A stretch of DNA of 64,000 nt from Gordonia sp. PP30 (GCF_023100845.1 NZ_CP095864.1:1302001-1366000); one strand, 5' to 3'; counted from the stretch's first letter, positions 31,934 through 41,775 are shown. Notes: a model not told the origin generated them from the letters alone. Translations and numbers: made by a program.

Positions 31934-31949
31934 ATACCCCATGGGGTAT
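31934..31949. promoter_or_regulatory. CsoR/CstR-type operator palindrome
   Basis: ATACCCCATGGGGTAT is a perfect 16-bp palindrome with the ATACCCC...GGGGTAT pattern bound by DUF156 regulators (copper-sensing CsoR, persulfide-sensing CstR). It lies directly upstream of the DUF2892 gene. Confidence 0.75.
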
Positions 31950-32062
31950 CTAGATGTGTCGCCCGAAACCCGCGGCGGCTCGACCGCCGCGGGACGGCTC
32001 GGCCGAGGCGTGGCGCCCGGGGCTGGTACAAACGGTGCAAAGCCGGAGGGAAGTGAGGGGTC

Positions 32063-32539
32063 ATGCGCTCGGAGACTGTTCGTGGGGCGGCGGTCGTCGT
32101 GGGCATTGCCGGGGTGCTGGCGCTGAGCGGATGCGGGTCGTCGTCGAACGAGACGGCCAAGACGGTCACCGTGACCCCCTCGGCCACCACCGTTACCGCC
32201 ACGCCGCCGGTGACGACCCACCGCGACACCGCCGGCACGGCGCCGGTGTCCGGCGCGTCGTCGGTCAAGCCGACCGACGACCAGAAGGTCGCCACCAAGA
32301 AGGGCATCATGCCCGACGTGGTCTGCATGAACCTGCAGAAAGCACAGGACAGCATCCAGAAGCACGGCGTCTTCTACTCGCGCAGCGAGGACGCGACCGG
32401 CAAGGGCCGGCACCAGGTGTGGGACCGGAACTGGATCGTCGTCGCCCAGCGTCCGGCGCCCGGCGCGCAGTTCGGCGAGGGCGACGCGGTCCTTTCGGTG
32501 GTCAAGACCGGCGAACCGAACAACTGCCCGCACGGCTGA
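32063..32539 (+). CDS. secreted lipoprotein with a PASTA-like C-terminal domain
   Basis: This 158-residue protein has a lipoprotein signal peptide with lipobox LALSGC (lipidated Cys24). A Thr/Val/Ser-rich linker runs to about residue 70. The C-terminal domain (about 80-155) has the PASTA look: MPDVVCMNLQKAQDSIQKHG, then WIVVAQRPAPGAQFGEGDAV. It also has two Cys residues that could pair. PASTA domains bind peptidoglycan fragments or act as spacers. It is monocistronic in appearance, 80 bp before folD. Confidence 0.82.
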   Translation: MRSETVRGAAVVVGIAGVLALSGCGSSSNETAKTVTVTPSATTVTATPPVTTHRDTAGTAPVSGASSVKPTDDQKVATKKGIMPDVVCMNLQKAQDSIQKHGVFYSRSEDATGKGRHQVWDRNWIVVAQRPAPGAQFGEGDAVLSVVKTGEPNNCPHG

Positions 32540-32618
32540 CCGCGCACCGCCGTTTCGGAGCGCCACACCGACCGCCCCGCTGGGGTGATCGGCGTGCTGG
32601 ATGGAACAATGGGGAGTC

Positions 32619-33482
32619 GTGACGGCGATTCGACTGGACGGCAAGACCACCCGCGACGAGATCTTCGACGACCTCACCGCGCGCGTGGACCGGCTGCGCG
32701 AGGCGGGCATCGTCCCGGGCCTCGGCACGATCCTGGTGGGCGACGATCCCGGATCGCACTCGTACGTCAAGGGCAAGCACGGCGACTGCGCGAAGATCGG
32801 CGTCGCCTCCATCCGCAGGGACCTGCCCGCCGACATCACGCAGGACGAGCTGAACGCCGCCATCGACGAGCTGAACGACGACCCGGCGTGCACCGGCTAC
32901 ATCGTGCAGCTGCCGCTGCCGAAGCACCTCGATGAGAACGCCGCGCTGGAACGGATCGCCCCGGAGAAGGACGCCGACGGGCTGCACCCGATCAACCTCG
33001 GCCGTCTGGTGCTGGGCAAGGAGTCGACGCTCCCGTGCACCCCGCGCGGCGTGATCCACCTGCTCCGCCGGTACGACATCCCGATCAACGGCGCCCACGT
33101 GGTGGTGGTCGGCCGCGGCATCACCATCGGCCGCCCGATCGGCCTGCTGCTGACGCGCCGCAGCGAGAACGCCACGGTGACCCTCTGCCATACCGGGACC
33201 CGGGACCTCGCCGAGGAGGTGCGGCGCGCCGACATCGTCGTCGCCGCGGCCGGTGTGGGGCACCTGATCACCCCCGACATGGTGAAGCCCGGCGCCGCCG
33301 TGATCGACGTGGGCGTCAGCCGCGGTCCCGACGGCCTGGTGGGCGACGTCGACCCCGGAGTGTGGGAGGTGGCCGGTGCGGTCTCCCCGAATCCCGGGGG
33401 AGTGGGCCCGCTGACGCGTGCGTTCCTGCTGGTCAACGTCGTCGAGCGGGCCGAGCAGCAGTTGGCGGCCCGGTCGGAATGA
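32619..33482 (+). CDS. folD: bifunctional methylenetetrahydrofolate dehydrogenase/cyclohydrolase
   Basis: This 287-residue protein starts at GTG 32619 ([17 protein letters not shown]), with GGGGAG just before; ATG 32601 would add six residues. FolD interconverts 5,10-methylene- and 10-formyl-tetrahydrofolate. Motifs are [13 protein letters not shown] with the active-site Lys (near residue 50), [12 protein letters not shown] and the NADP loop [17 protein letters not shown], and the C-terminal [16 protein letters not shown]. Its stop overlaps the DUF3017 start by ATGA. The convergent metX-metY genes also use one-carbon and homoserine metabolism. Confidence 0.96.
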   Translation: MTAIRLDGKTTRDEIFDDLTARVDRLREAGIVPGLGTILVGDDPGSHSYVKGKHGDCAKIGVASIRRDLPADITQDELNAAIDELNDDPACTGYIVQLPLPKHLDENAALERIAPEKDADGLHPINLGRLVLGKESTLPCTPRGVIHLLRRYDIPINGAHVVVVGRGITIGRPIGLLLTRRSENATVTLCHTGTRDLAEEVRRADIVVAAAGVGHLITPDMVKPGAAVIDVGVSRGPDGLVGDVDPGVWEVAGAVSPNPGGVGPLTRAFLLVNVVERAEQQLAARSE

Positions 33483-33802
33483 CCACCATCGAGGCCCGTC
33501 GCCAGCGTCGCACCCGGCGCAGGCAGCGCATCGTGCGGCAGATCCCGTTCTTCGCGGTCCTCGCGGTGGTGGCGGTCGCCGCGATCCTGGTGCTCTTCGA
33601 TCGCTGGCGCCGCGGCAGCGTCGCCTTCGGTGCGGCGCTCCTGCTCGGCGCCGTCCTGCGGGCCGCACTGCCGAGTGAGCGCGCGGGCCTCCTGCAGGTG
33701 CGCAGCCGCGCCTTCGACATCGGCGCGATGGCCGCGGCCGGCGTCTTGGTGATCTGGCTCGCGACGTCGATCGACTCCCTGGGGACCGGCGACACGCTGT
33801 AG
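33479..33802 (+). CDS. DUF3017 membrane protein
   Basis: This 107-residue protein has three hydrophobic helices (about residues 23-40, 48-63 and 80-97) and a strongly basic N-terminus. It follows folD with a 4-bp overlap, an arrangement widely conserved in actinobacteria. The function is unknown. It ends 1 bp before the convergent metX stop. Confidence 0.85.
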   Translation: MTTIEARRQRRTRRRQRIVRQIPFFAVLAVVAVAAILVLFDRWRRGSVAFGAALLLGAVLRAALPSERAGLLQVRSRAFDIGAMAAAGVLVIWLATSIDSLGTGDTL

Positions 33803-33803
33803 C

Positions 33804-34955
33804 TCAGCGTCGCGCGCGGGCCAGTTCCATCGTGCGGGTCAGCAGATCGCCGATCGGTCCGCGTTCGGTGAGGAAGCCGTCGTGCCCGGCCCCGGAGCGC
33901 ACCACCTGAAGGCCGTCCGGGCAGTTGCCCAGTTCGGCGGCCAGTTCGGCCTGCTGGTACAGCGGATACAGGCGGTCGGAGTCGATACCGCCGACGACGA
34001 TCGGCACGTCGCACGCCGCCAGCGCGGCGCGGACCCCGCCGCGGCCCCGCCCCACATCGTGGCTGTTCAGCACGTGGGTGAGCGCCACATAGCTGCCCGG
34101 GTCGAACCGGTGAGTCAGCTTCTCGGCCTGGTACTCCAGATAGCTCTGGACGCTGTAGCGGCCGTCGGCCAGCGGATTCTCGTTGCCCTGCGGCAGATTC
34201 TCGAAGCGCTCGTCAAGCTCACGGTCGTACCGGTAGCTCAGGTGCGCGATCCGCCGCGCGATACCCATCCCGGCCATCGGGGCGCGGCCGGTTCCGTAGT
34301 ATTCGCCGCCCTGCCAGTCGGCGTCGGACGTGATGGCGGCGATCTGCGTGGTCTGGGTGCCGATCTGATCGGCGGAGGCGCGGGCGCCCACCGCCAGCAC
34401 CAGACCGGAATCGAACAGCCCGGGATGGGTGACGAGCCATTCCAGAGCGCGGGCGCCGCCCATCGAACCGCCGGCGACCGAGGCGAACCGCGTCACGCCG
34501 ATCTCGGCGAACGCCCGCCGCTCGGATTCGACCAGGTCGCGCACGGTGAGCCGGGGGAAACGCGCACCCCACGGCGCACCGTCGGGCGCGAGCGACCCCG
34601 GACCGGTCGAGCCGAAACAGCCGCCGATCGCGTTGGGCGAGATCACGCACCATTCGTCGGTGTCGATCGGGCAGCCCGGGCCGATCAGCCCGTTCCACCA
34701 GCCCTCCATCGAGAAACGCTCATCGGGCGGGCCGGTGACATGCGAATTGCCGGTCAGGGCGTGCAGCGCGAGGACGATGTTGTCGCGATCCGCGGTGGGA
34801 GTGCCCCATCGCTGGAAGTTGACCGTCACGTCCTCGAGCCGCCGCCCCGACTCGAGCTCCAGATCGCCGATCGGCACGGCGATGCTGACGCCGTCCGGAC
34901 CGGAGGTCCAGTCGGCGCCGCTGATCGTCGCGACCGCGTCGCAGCTCAACGACAC
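33804..34955 (-). CDS. metX: homoserine O-acetyltransferase
   Basis: This 383-residue alpha/beta hydrolase starts at GTG 34955. MetX transfers an acetyl group from acetyl-CoA to homoserine in methionine synthesis. The nucleophile Ser is in AGGSMGG, the Asp in GIDSDRLYP and the His in [22 protein letters not shown] is the oxyanion region. It lies 8 bp behind metY, so the two steps from homoserine to homocysteine are made from one message. Confidence 0.95.
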   Translation of the reverse strand: MSLSCDAVATISGADWTSGPDGVSIAVPIGDLELESGRRLEDVTVNFQRWGTPTADRDNIVLALHALTGNSHVTGPPDERFSMEGWWNGLIGPGCPIDTDEWCVISPNAIGGCFGSTGPGSLAPDGAPWGARFPRLTVRDLVESERRAFAEIGVTRFASVAGGSMGGARALEWLVTHPGLFDSGLVLAVGARASADQIGTQTTQIAAITSDADWQGGEYYGTGRAPMAGMGIARRIAHLSYRYDRELDERFENLPQGNENPLADGRYSVQSYLEYQAEKLTHRFDPGSYVALTHVLNSHDVGRGRGGVRAALAACDVPIVVGGIDSDRLYPLYQQAELAAELGNCPDGLQVVRSGAGHDGFLTERGPIGDLLTRTMELARARR

Positions 34956-34963
34956 GGTGACAC

Positions 34964-36265
34964 TCAGGCCTTCGCGGCCGCGAAGCCCTTGTCCAGGTCG
35001 GCCACGATGTCGTCGATGTTCTCGATGCCGACGGCCAGCCGGACCAGGCCGGGGGTCACGCCGGCGGCGAGCTGCTCCTCGGGGGAGAGCTGGCTGTGCG
35101 TGGTCGACGCCGGGTGGATCACCAGCGAGCGGACGTCGCCGATGTTCGCGACGTGGCTGTGCAGCTCCAGGGCGTTGACGAACTTCTTGCCCGCCTCGAC
35201 ACCGCCGTCGATCTCGAAGCTGACGATGGCGCCCTGACCCTTGGGAAGCAGCTGCTGGCCGCGCTCGTAGTACGGGGACGACAGCAGGCCCGCGTACGAC
35301 ACGGAGGTGACCTGCGGGTGCGCTTCCAGGTACTCGGCGACCTTCTGGGCGTTCGCCACGTGACGCTCCACCCGCAGGCTCAGGGTCTCGATGCCCTGGG
35401 CCAGCAGGAAGGCATTGAACGGCGAGATGGCCGAGCCGGTGTCGCGGAGCAGCTGGATCCGCGCCTTGAGGGCGTACGCCGGGGCGCCGAGGTCGGCGAT
35501 CACCACGCCGCCGTAGCTGTGATCCGGGGTGGTGAACCCGGGGAACAGGTCCTCGCCGTCGCGCTGCACACGCCAGTCGAAGTTGCCGCCGTCGATGATC
35601 ACGCCGCCGATGGCGGTGCCGTGGCCGCCGATGTACTTGGTGGCCGAATGCACGACGATGTCGGCGCCGTGTGCGATCGGGTTGAGCAGGTACGGGGTGG
35701 CGACGGTGTTGTCGACGATCAGCGGAAGCCCGGCGTCGTGGGCGACCTTCGCGACACCTTCGATGTCCAGGATCTGGTTGTGCGGATTCGAGATGGTCTC
35801 ACCGAACACGGCGCGGGTGTTCGGGCGGATCGCGGCCTTCCACGACTCCAGGTCGTCCGGATCCTCCACGAAGCTCACCTCGATGCCGAACTTCGGCAGG
35901 GTGTAGTGGAAGAGGTTGTAGGTGCCGCCGTAGATGCGGGGGCTGGAGACCACGTGGCCGCCGGCCTCGACGATGTTCTGGATCGCGTAGGTGGTCGCGG
36001 CCTGTCCGGACGACACCAGCAGCGCCGCGACGCCGCCGCCGAGGGCGGCCAGACGCTGCTCGACGGCGTCCTGCGTCGGGTTCATGATCCGGGTGTAGAT
36101 GTTGCCGGGCTCGGCCAGCGCGAACAGGTTCGCCGCGTGGTCGGTGTCGTCGAAGACGTACGACGTGGTCTGGTAGATCGGGAGCGCGCGTGCCTTGGTG
36201 TCACCGACCGGCTGTCCGGCGTGCACCTGCAGGGTCTCGAAGCTCCAGTCGTTGGCGTCGGACAT
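34964..36265 (-). CDS. metY: O-acetylhomoserine aminocarboxypropyltransferase (sulfhydrylase)
   Basis: This 433-residue Cys/Met-metabolism PLP enzyme makes homocysteine from O-acetylhomoserine and sulfide. Family motifs are [40 protein letters not shown] (here LG), [13 protein letters not shown] and the PLP lysine in [11 protein letters not shown]. It is the first gene of the metY-metX operon. On the minus strand TATATC at 36313-36308 could be the -10 element, giving a short leader. I see no SAM riboswitch in the 240-bp upstream region. Confidence 0.96.
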   Translation of the reverse strand: MSDANDWSFETLQVHAGQPVGDTKARALPIYQTTSYVFDDTDHAANLFALAEPGNIYTRIMNPTQDAVEQRLAALGGGVAALLVSSGQAATTYAIQNIVEAGGHVVSSPRIYGGTYNLFHYTLPKFGIEVSFVEDPDDLESWKAAIRPNTRAVFGETISNPHNQILDIEGVAKVAHDAGLPLIVDNTVATPYLLNPIAHGADIVVHSATKYIGGHGTAIGGVIIDGGNFDWRVQRDGEDLFPGFTTPDHSYGGVVIADLGAPAYALKARIQLLRDTGSAISPFNAFLLAQGIETLSLRVERHVANAQKVAEYLEAHPQVTSVSYAGLLSSPYYERGQQLLPKGQGAIVSFEIDGGVEAGKKFVNALELHSHVANIGDVRSLVIHPASTTHSQLSPEEQLAAGVTPGLVRLAVGIENIDDIVADLDKGFAAAKA

Positions 36266-36433
36266 GGGTGGCGATCCTCTTTCTCGGGGTCAGGGCCTGC
36301 GACTGAGGATATAGCACCCCGGTCCGGCACCCCGAACGTCGGATTTGCGCTGAGCAAAACCCTCCCGGTGGTCGCCGGTCGTGCTAAGCCCGGCGGTTCA
36401 CCGTGCGTATGTCCCCTGTTCGGAGGATAGACG

Positions 36434-36455
36434 AAATGTGATCTACATCTCACGA
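36434..36455. promoter_or_regulatory. CRP/GlxR-type site upstream of a cutinase-family gene
   Basis: AAATGTGATCTACATCTCA matches the CRP consensus TGTGA-N6-TCACA with one mismatch (TGTGA-TCTACA-TCTCA), and the flanking AAA and the central bases also agree. It is 55 bp upstream of the start codon. Rv3676/GlxR-family regulators of this lineage use the same motif. Confidence 0.6.
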
Positions 36456-36509
36456 TGGTGGAGTAGGGCGGCCTTCGGGGGGTCGCCGCCAGCCCGAGGA
36501 CCCGCAGCC

Positions 36510-38066
36510 ATGAACATCTCATCCGGCGCGCGTGCGCGCCGCTTCGCCATCATCGCCGCCGCCTGCGTTCTCCTGTGCGCCGCCGGATCACCGGACGGCG
36601 CGGGGGCAGCCCGCGCCGACGACCTTCCCGACTGCCGGGCCGGGGCGGTGGTGATCGTCGCCGGAACCACCGACGTCGGCGCGCCGTCGCAACTCGGTGT
36701 GCAGCAGCGGTACACCGGCAAGAGTCCGGCGGACGGCACCTATGCCGGCCAGAACGAGTACAAGGTGATCAAACCGGACTATCCGACGACGCTCTGGCCG
36801 ATAGGCACGGTCGGGTACGACGATGACGTGGCGCGCGGGACCGCCGCGACGGTGGCGGCGATCGCCGAATACCAGCGCGAATGCCCCGGTAGAGAGGTGG
36901 TCGTCGTCGGTTACTCGCAGGGCGCGCGCGTCGCGGGTGACGTCCTGAACCGCGTCGCGACGTCGGCGGAGACCATGACCGGCAACGGCATCACCTACAA
37001 GAAAGTGGTGATCGACGGCGAGGAGTACTGGATCTCGCAGGAGAACATGCGCGGTGAGCTGTACTCCGACCCGCGTCGCGACGGACCGGAGAGCGGGCGC
37101 GGCATCGAGTTGTCGTTCCTCGGGGTGATCCCCGGGCTGACGATGAACGGTGCCCGGCCCGGCGGCTTCGGGACCATCCCGGTGACCAGCTACTGCTACC
37201 AGGGCGACCCCATCTGCGACCTGCCCGACCCGCTGCACGACCCGTTCGGCGCGATCGACGGCCTCGTCGGCTACTTCGTGAAACACGGCTACTACCCGTG
37301 GCGGATGTATCAGCCGGTGACCGGCGGCGCCTGGAACTGCGTCAGCAAGACACCGAACGGCGACGGCTACATCGACTGCGTGGTGCCCGCGCCGTCGTCG
37401 ATCTCCCTGGTCCGGCGTGACGTGATCAACGGCGTGCGTGGCCTGGTCGGGCTGCCGCCGCGCCAGGTGCTCGACTTCTGGAGTGCGCTGCCCGACATCG
37501 ACGGGATCTTCCCGCACGCGAACTTGTCGGACCTGCAGAAGTACCTCACCCCGGTGATGGCGGTGCTGCCGCAGCTGCCGAACCTCGGCTACGGCGGCTA
37601 CCTGCCGGACGTGTTCGTGTTCACGGGCCTGCTCGACGGTCTCGCCCGCTTCGACGTCGGTGCGATCGGTGCGAGCCTGGAGGCACTGGGCAAGAGCGCG
37701 CTGTCGATCGCGACGATGCCGGTCAACGCCGTGAAGTCCGCGGCTTCGGAGGCGCTGGACGGACTCACCGCGCACCCCACGGCGTCGATGAGTCCGCGGG
37801 TCGTCGATGAAGGGGTGGTGGACGACGGGCCGGCGGCCGATCCGGTGGATCCGCCGTCGTCCGCGCCGGACCCGGCCGGATCCGGAGAGCGGGTCGGCTC
37901 GCCGGCTCGGGACGATGAGACCGCGGCCGGGGACGACGAGACCGTGGCCCAGGACGACGAGACCGCGGCTCGCGACGGGGCCGCGGCTCGCGACGGGGCC
38001 GAGCCGCCGGCCGACGACGACGCGGCCGACGGCGACGCGGCGGATGTGAGAACAGTCATCGGCTGA
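36510..38066 (+). CDS. secreted cutinase-family (alpha/beta hydrolase) protein with long C-terminus
   Basis: This 518-residue protein has a Sec signal peptide (basic residues 8-11, hydrophobic 12-26, cleavage near ARA-DD 36). The catalytic domain has DCRAGAVVIVAGTTDVG, nucleophile Ser136 in VGYSQGAR, GDPICDLPDPLHDP with the candidate Asp and VKHGYYP with the candidate His. Cutinase-family esterases in this lineage act on lipids and esters outside the cell. After residue about 420 the tail is acidic and repetitive (DDETAA and RDGAA units) and lacks a clear anchor. A paralogue with the same core is at 39531. Confidence 0.88.
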   Translation: MNISSGARARRFAIIAAACVLLCAAGSPDGAGAARADDLPDCRAGAVVIVAGTTDVGAPSQLGVQQRYTGKSPADGTYAGQNEYKVIKPDYPTTLWPIGTVGYDDDVARGTAATVAAIAEYQRECPGREVVVVGYSQGARVAGDVLNRVATSAETMTGNGITYKKVVIDGEEYWISQENMRGELYSDPRRDGPESGRGIELSFLGVIPGLTMNGARPGGFGTIPVTSYCYQGDPICDLPDPLHDPFGAIDGLVGYFVKHGYYPWRMYQPVTGGAWNCVSKTPNGDGYIDCVVPAPSSISLVRRDVINGVRGLVGLPPRQVLDFWSALPDIDGIFPHANLSDLQKYLTPVMAVLPQLPNLGYGGYLPDVFVFTGLLDGLARFDVGAIGASLEALGKSALSIATMPVNAVKSAASEALDGLTAHPTASMSPRVVDEGVVDDGPAADPVDPPSSAPDPAGSGERVGSPARDDETAAGDDETVAQDDETAARDGAAARDGAEPPADDDAADGDAADVRTVIG

Positions 38067-38105
38067 GCCGGAATCAATCCCGGCCGACGGGGTGTTGACC
38101 CCGGA

Positions 38106-39353
38106 GTGCACGATCTGACGCCTCCTGCCACGGATCCGACGACGGGCGCCGGCGCACGGCGGTTCGGCTGGGTGATCCTGGCGCTCGCGCTGGGCGGGTT
38201 CGGGATCGGGACCACCGAGTTCGTCGCGATGGGGCTGCTGCCGGATATCGCGTCGTCGTTGTCGATCAGCGAGCCCACCGCGGGCCACCTGATCTCCGCT
38301 TACGCGCTCGGGGTGGTGATCGGTGCGCCGCTGATCACCGCGATCGCCGCGAAGGTCTCGCGGCGCCGGCTGCTGATCTGGCTGATGGTGGCGTTCACCG
38401 CGGGCAACGCGCTGAGTGTGGTCGCGCCGACCTACCCGGCGCTGCTGGCCGCGCGGTTCATCGCGGGTCTGCCGCACGGCGCGTACTTCGGGGTGGCCGC
38501 CCTGGTGGCCGCGCACCTCGCGGCACCGGGGAAGCGCGCCAGGTCGGTCGGCTACGTGATGCTCGGTCTCTCGGTGGCGAACGTGCTCGGGGTCCCCGCC
38601 GCCACCTGGATCGGGCAGGCCCTCGGCTGGCGGTCGGCGCTCGCGCTGGTGGTGGTCATCGGGGCGATCACCGTCGCCGCGCTCGTGTGGGTGGTGCCGG
38701 ACCTGTCGGCGATGCCGATCGGCGACATGCGTTCCGAACTCGGTGCCCTCCGGAACGGTCAGGTGCTGCTCACGCTGGCGGTCGGGATGATCGGCTTCGG
38801 CGGCCTGTTCGCGTTCTACAGCTATCTCAACACCGCGCTGACCTCGGTCGGCGGAGTGAGCGAGTCGATCGTGCCGGTGGCGCTCATGCTGTTCGGCTGC
38901 GGCATGGTGGCCGGCAACATCGTGGGCGGCCGGCTCGCCGACCGCAGCGTCGATCTCGGTGTCGTCGCCGGGCTGGCATCGGTCGGCGTCGCGCTGGCGG
39001 CCTTCTCGCTCCTGCTCGGCATCGGATGGCTGGCGGTGCTCTTCGCCTTCGTCATCGGGGCCACCGGCAGCATCGCGATTCCCGCGCTGCAGACCCGGCT
39101 GATGGACGTCGCCCACGACGGCCAGACGGTCGCCGCGGCGATGAACCACTCGGCACTGAACGTCGCGAACGCTCTCGGTGCGTGGCTCGGCGGGCTCGTG
39201 CTGGCGCACGGTCTGGGCTATCGCGCGCCCGCCGCGGTCGGCGCCGGGCTGGCGCTCGCCGGTCTCGTGGTCTTCGCGGTCGCCGTCGTGCGCGGCCGCG
39301 GTAGCGGCGCCGATCGCCGGACCCACCACGAGGAATCCGTCGAACTCGCGTGA
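38106..39353 (+). CDS. MFS exporter, DHA1 (AraJ/sugar-efflux-like) family
   Basis: This 415-residue protein has 12 predicted membrane helices and starts at GTG 38106. GGFGIGTTEFVAMGLLPDI in helix 1 and the loop motif SRRRLLIWL after helix 2 are typical of the AraJ/arabinose-efflux DHA1 group. AARFIAGLPHGAYFGV in helix 4 also fits. The substrate could be a drug or a sugar and is not defined. It lies between the two cutinase-family genes, 39 bp after the first. Confidence 0.92.
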   Translation: MHDLTPPATDPTTGAGARRFGWVILALALGGFGIGTTEFVAMGLLPDIASSLSISEPTAGHLISAYALGVVIGAPLITAIAAKVSRRRLLIWLMVAFTAGNALSVVAPTYPALLAARFIAGLPHGAYFGVAALVAAHLAAPGKRARSVGYVMLGLSVANVLGVPAATWIGQALGWRSALALVVVIGAITVAALVWVVPDLSAMPIGDMRSELGALRNGQVLLTLAVGMIGFGGLFAFYSYLNTALTSVGGVSESIVPVALMLFGCGMVAGNIVGGRLADRSVDLGVVAGLASVGVALAAFSLLLGIGWLAVLFAFVIGATGSIAIPALQTRLMDVAHDGQTVAAAMNHSALNVANALGAWLGGLVLAHGLGYRAPAAVGAGLALAGLVVFAVAVVRGRGSGADRRTHHEESVELA

Positions 39354-39530
39354 GCCGGGACCGGCGACCTCACCGGAGATACCCCGCGGTGAGCTGCGTC
39401 TCGTGCCGTGTTGCCGCGAGATGACGTGCGGTGTTCAGCGGCGCGTCCGGAGATGACGGATCGTTGAACATTGCGCCCAGGCCGCGCCCAGCGGTTGCCG
39501 GTACCCCCGGAGCACTGTTGATTCCATTGC

Positions 39531-40694
39531 GTGGCAAGGACTTTCAGCAAACTCATAGGAATCGGCGCCGTGGTCGCCGTCACTCTCGCGGCGGCGACGG
39601 GTGGAGCGCTCGCCGGTGCGGCACACGCGAAGGGATGCGGCAACGGCGGTGTGGTGATCGTCGCCGGCACCCAGGCACCCCGCAACGCTCAGGGGCTCCC
39701 GACCGGTGGCGTCACCGGCATCGGCGCGCGATACAAGGCTCGCGGGTACGACGTGCAGTACGTCGACTATCCGACCCAGCTCGCCCCGCTCGGCACCATT
39801 CCGTACGACGACGACGTCGCTCTCGGCAAGGCGGCGACGCGCCGGGCCGTGGAGTCGTACCAGCGGCGGTGCCCGGGGCGTCCGGTCACGATCGCGGGCT
39901 ACTCGCAGGGTGCGCGCATCGCCGGGGACGTGCTCTCCGACGCCGCCAACGGGCGGTCCCGAATCGATCCGCACGGGTTGTCCGGCGAGCTGTACTCGGA
40001 TCCCCGGCGTGACGACCCGGCCGGTGGCGGCGGGATCGAGAACGTCCTGATCGGGCTGCTCCCGGGCACCACGATGAGCGGGCCCCGGCCGGGCGGCTTC
40101 GGCGACGTCCCGGTGACCGAGTACTGCCTGCAGGGCGATCCGATCTGCGACCTGCCGTCCCCGCTGTGGCACCCGCTCCGGGCGATCGACGGCGTCGTCG
40201 GGTACTTCACCAAGCACGGGTACTACCCGGCCCGGATGAACGCGCCGGTCAGCGACACCGCGGTCTGGGACTGCCGCTCGGGTGCCTCGCCGGCACCGGA
40301 CGTCGACGACTGCGTGGTCCCGGCCGAACCCGCCGTCGTCCAGGTGGCGGAGACGACGGTGACGCCCGCGCTGGCCTCGATCGGTGTCACGCCGATCGAG
40401 GCGCCGGCCACCGTTCCGGACCCGACCGTGGTGCCGCAGCAGACCGTGGTGCCGCAGCAGACCGTGGTGCCGCAGCCGACCGTCCGCGGAGTGATCACGG
40501 TCGTCACCGAGACGGCCGGAGCGCTGGGGAAGATGTCCCCGGGTTCAGATCAGCCAGTCGCCGACCAGATAGGTCACGGCGAGCGTCGCGAGGCCGATGA
40601 GCAGCGATCGGACGACGGTCATCGTGACATTGGAGTGTCCACGGCGGGCCAGGACCAGCGACGTCGCGGCGAGCGAACACCCGGCGACCAGTAG
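39531..40694 (+). CDS. secreted cutinase-family protein with abnormal C-terminal extension
   Basis: This 387-residue protein starts at GTG 39531. It has a signal peptide ending near AHA-KG (residue 33), nucleophile Ser125 in AGYSQGAR, GDPICDLPSPLWHP and TKHGYYP, closely like the gene at 36510. A Pro/Val/Gln repeat (three VVPQQT-like units) lies near residue 305. The last 50 residues are polar, rich in Arg, Asp and Gln, and are encoded by the strand opposite the convergent VIT1-type gene. They overlap it by 150 bp and look like read-through beyond a lost stop, so they are probably not a functional part. Confidence 0.86.
   Translation: MARTFSKLIGIGAVVAVTLAAATGGALAGAAHAKGCGNGGVVIVAGTQAPRNAQGLPTGGVTGIGARYKARGYDVQYVDYPTQLAPLGTIPYDDDVALGKAATRRAVESYQRRCPGRPVTIAGYSQGARIAGDVLSDAANGRSRIDPHGLSGELYSDPRRDDPAGGGGIENVLIGLLPGTTMSGPRPGGFGDVPVTEYCLQGDPICDLPSPLWHPLRAIDGVVGYFTKHGYYPARMNAPVSDTAVWDCRSGASPAPDVDDCVVPAEPAVVQVAETTVTPALASIGVTPIEAPATVPDPTVVPQQTVVPQQTVVPQPTVRGVITVVTETAGALGKMSPGSDQPVADQIGHGERREADEQRSDDGHRDIGVSTAGQDQRRRGERTPGDQ
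40425..40478 (+). repeat. 18-bp tandem repeat in the second cutinase gene
   Basis: Three units of ACCGTGGTGCCGCAGCAG occur head to tail (the third ends CCG). They encode Thr-Val-Val-Pro-Gln-Gln repeats in the linker after the catalytic domain and could vary in number without a frame change. Confidence 0.9.
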
Positions 40695-41219
40695 CGTCCA
40701 CTCGGTGCGCCACTGCAGCGGTACCAGCACGGTCACCAGGACCGGGAGGAACGCTCCGAGGAAGAACGCGAACCCGGCCCACAGCGCGGCGGTCACCGTC
40801 TCCCGAAAGGTCGCGACCCCGCCGAAGCCGTACTCGAGTTCCAGCTGCGCGCCCAGCGCGTCGGCGTCGGACATCTCCTCGGCGACCCGCCGCGCCGTGG
40901 CCGACTGCACGCCGTGGCGCTCGAACCAGGCGATCAGCTCGGCCAGTTCGGCTTCGGGGTCGGCGTCGAGGTTCCGTCGTTCGTGGTCGGCCGCCGACTG
41001 CTGGGCCTCGCGCTCGGCCATCATCTCGCCGAGCTTCACCGCGAACATCGACAGGGTGCCGGCGGTCGCGGTGATCCCCAGGACCGCGTACGACGTCGAC
41101 GCCCCCACCTCGGCGCCCGCCAGGCCGAGCCCGGTGCCGGTGATCGCGAGGATGCCGTCGTTGACGTCGGTGATGCGTTCGCGCACGTCGCCGGGATCCA
41201 TGTCCCGCCACCACCGCAT
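40545..41219 (-). CDS. VIT1/CCC1-family metal transporter
   Basis: This is a 224-residue membrane protein from ATG 41219 (MRWWRDMDPGDVRERITDVN). The first helix has DVNDGILAITGTGLGLAGA, the family's entry motif. SMFAVKLGEMMAERE and the acidic cytoplasmic segment up to residue 125 form the metal-binding region, and three more helices follow. VIT1/CCC1 proteins move Fe(II) or Mn(II). It is convergent with and overlaps the extended cutinase reading frame by 150 bp; its own C-terminus looks complete. Confidence 0.88.
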   Translation of the reverse strand: MRWWRDMDPGDVRERITDVNDGILAITGTGLGLAGAEVGASTSYAVLGITATAGTLSMFAVKLGEMMAEREAQQSAADHERRNLDADPEAELAELIAWFERHGVQSATARRVAEEMSDADALGAQLELEYGFGGVATFRETVTAALWAGFAFFLGAFLPVLVTVLVPLQWRTEWTLLVAGCSLAATSLVLARRGHSNVTMTVVRSLLIGLATLAVTYLVGDWLI

Positions 41220-41275
41220 CAGCCCGCTCGCCCTGACGTGAAGGGTAGCGCCTGGGCGAGCGGGCCGACGGCAGG

Positions 41276-41775
41276 TCAATCGAAGAGAATCACCCCGCGG
41301 ATATTCTTACCGTCCATCAGATCGGCATATCCCTGATTCACTTCGTCCAGGGTGTATGTGCGGGTGACGAGTTCATCGAGTTTGACTTCGCCTTTCATGT
41401 ACAGGTCGAGGATCTTGGGAATATCGATCCGGGGATTCGCGGCGCCGAACAGGGCTCCGCGCAACTGCTGCTGAAAGTGCGTGAGTGTGAACAGATCGAT
41501 CTTCGCGTCCCGCGCCCGCGCGTCGGCCACCGCGGTGAAGACCATGACGCCGAGCTTCCCGACGAGTGACAGTGCGATCTCGATGTCCGAGCCGAGCCCG
41601 TTGCCGACGGTGTAGGCGAGACGGTCGGCCATCCGGACGGTCGTCAGCTCAGAAACGATCTCGCGGGCCTCTTCCATGGACGCCGCCTGGTGGGTCGCAC
41701 CGAACTGGTCGACGGCCAACTGCGTCTTCCAGGGCAGCAGGTCGACGGCGATGATGTTGGAGGCGCCGGCGACGC
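41276..41775 (-). pseudogene. C-terminal fragment of a zinc-type (MDR) alcohol dehydrogenase
   Basis: About 160 codons of an NDMA-dependent-type medium-chain dehydrogenase remain. They start at AGASNIIAVDLLPWKTQLAV (the strand after the NAD-binding glycine loop) and continue with DQFGATHQAAS to the normal end RGVILFD. The catalytic zinc domain and the GxGxxG loop are missing. Upstream the homology stops abruptly and turns into the broken regulator, so a deletion has joined two genes. ATG-type starts inside would give only a half domain. Confidence 0.85.

Noticed and set aside
36427..36444. TAGAC...ATCTA upstream of metY as an McbR (methionine repressor) site.
   Set aside because: The half-sites are two bases too far apart and the right half is imperfect; the CRP-like reading of the same bases is better.
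36266..36500. SAM-responsive riboswitch in front of metY.
   Set aside because: I could not align the conserved core or pseudoknot of SAM-II or SAM-IV; a covariance search of the minus strand would settle it.
36588..39329. 913-codon minus-strand frame opposite the first cutinase-family and MFS genes.
   Set aside because: Shadow frame with His/Arg/Asp-rich sequence and no credible start signals.
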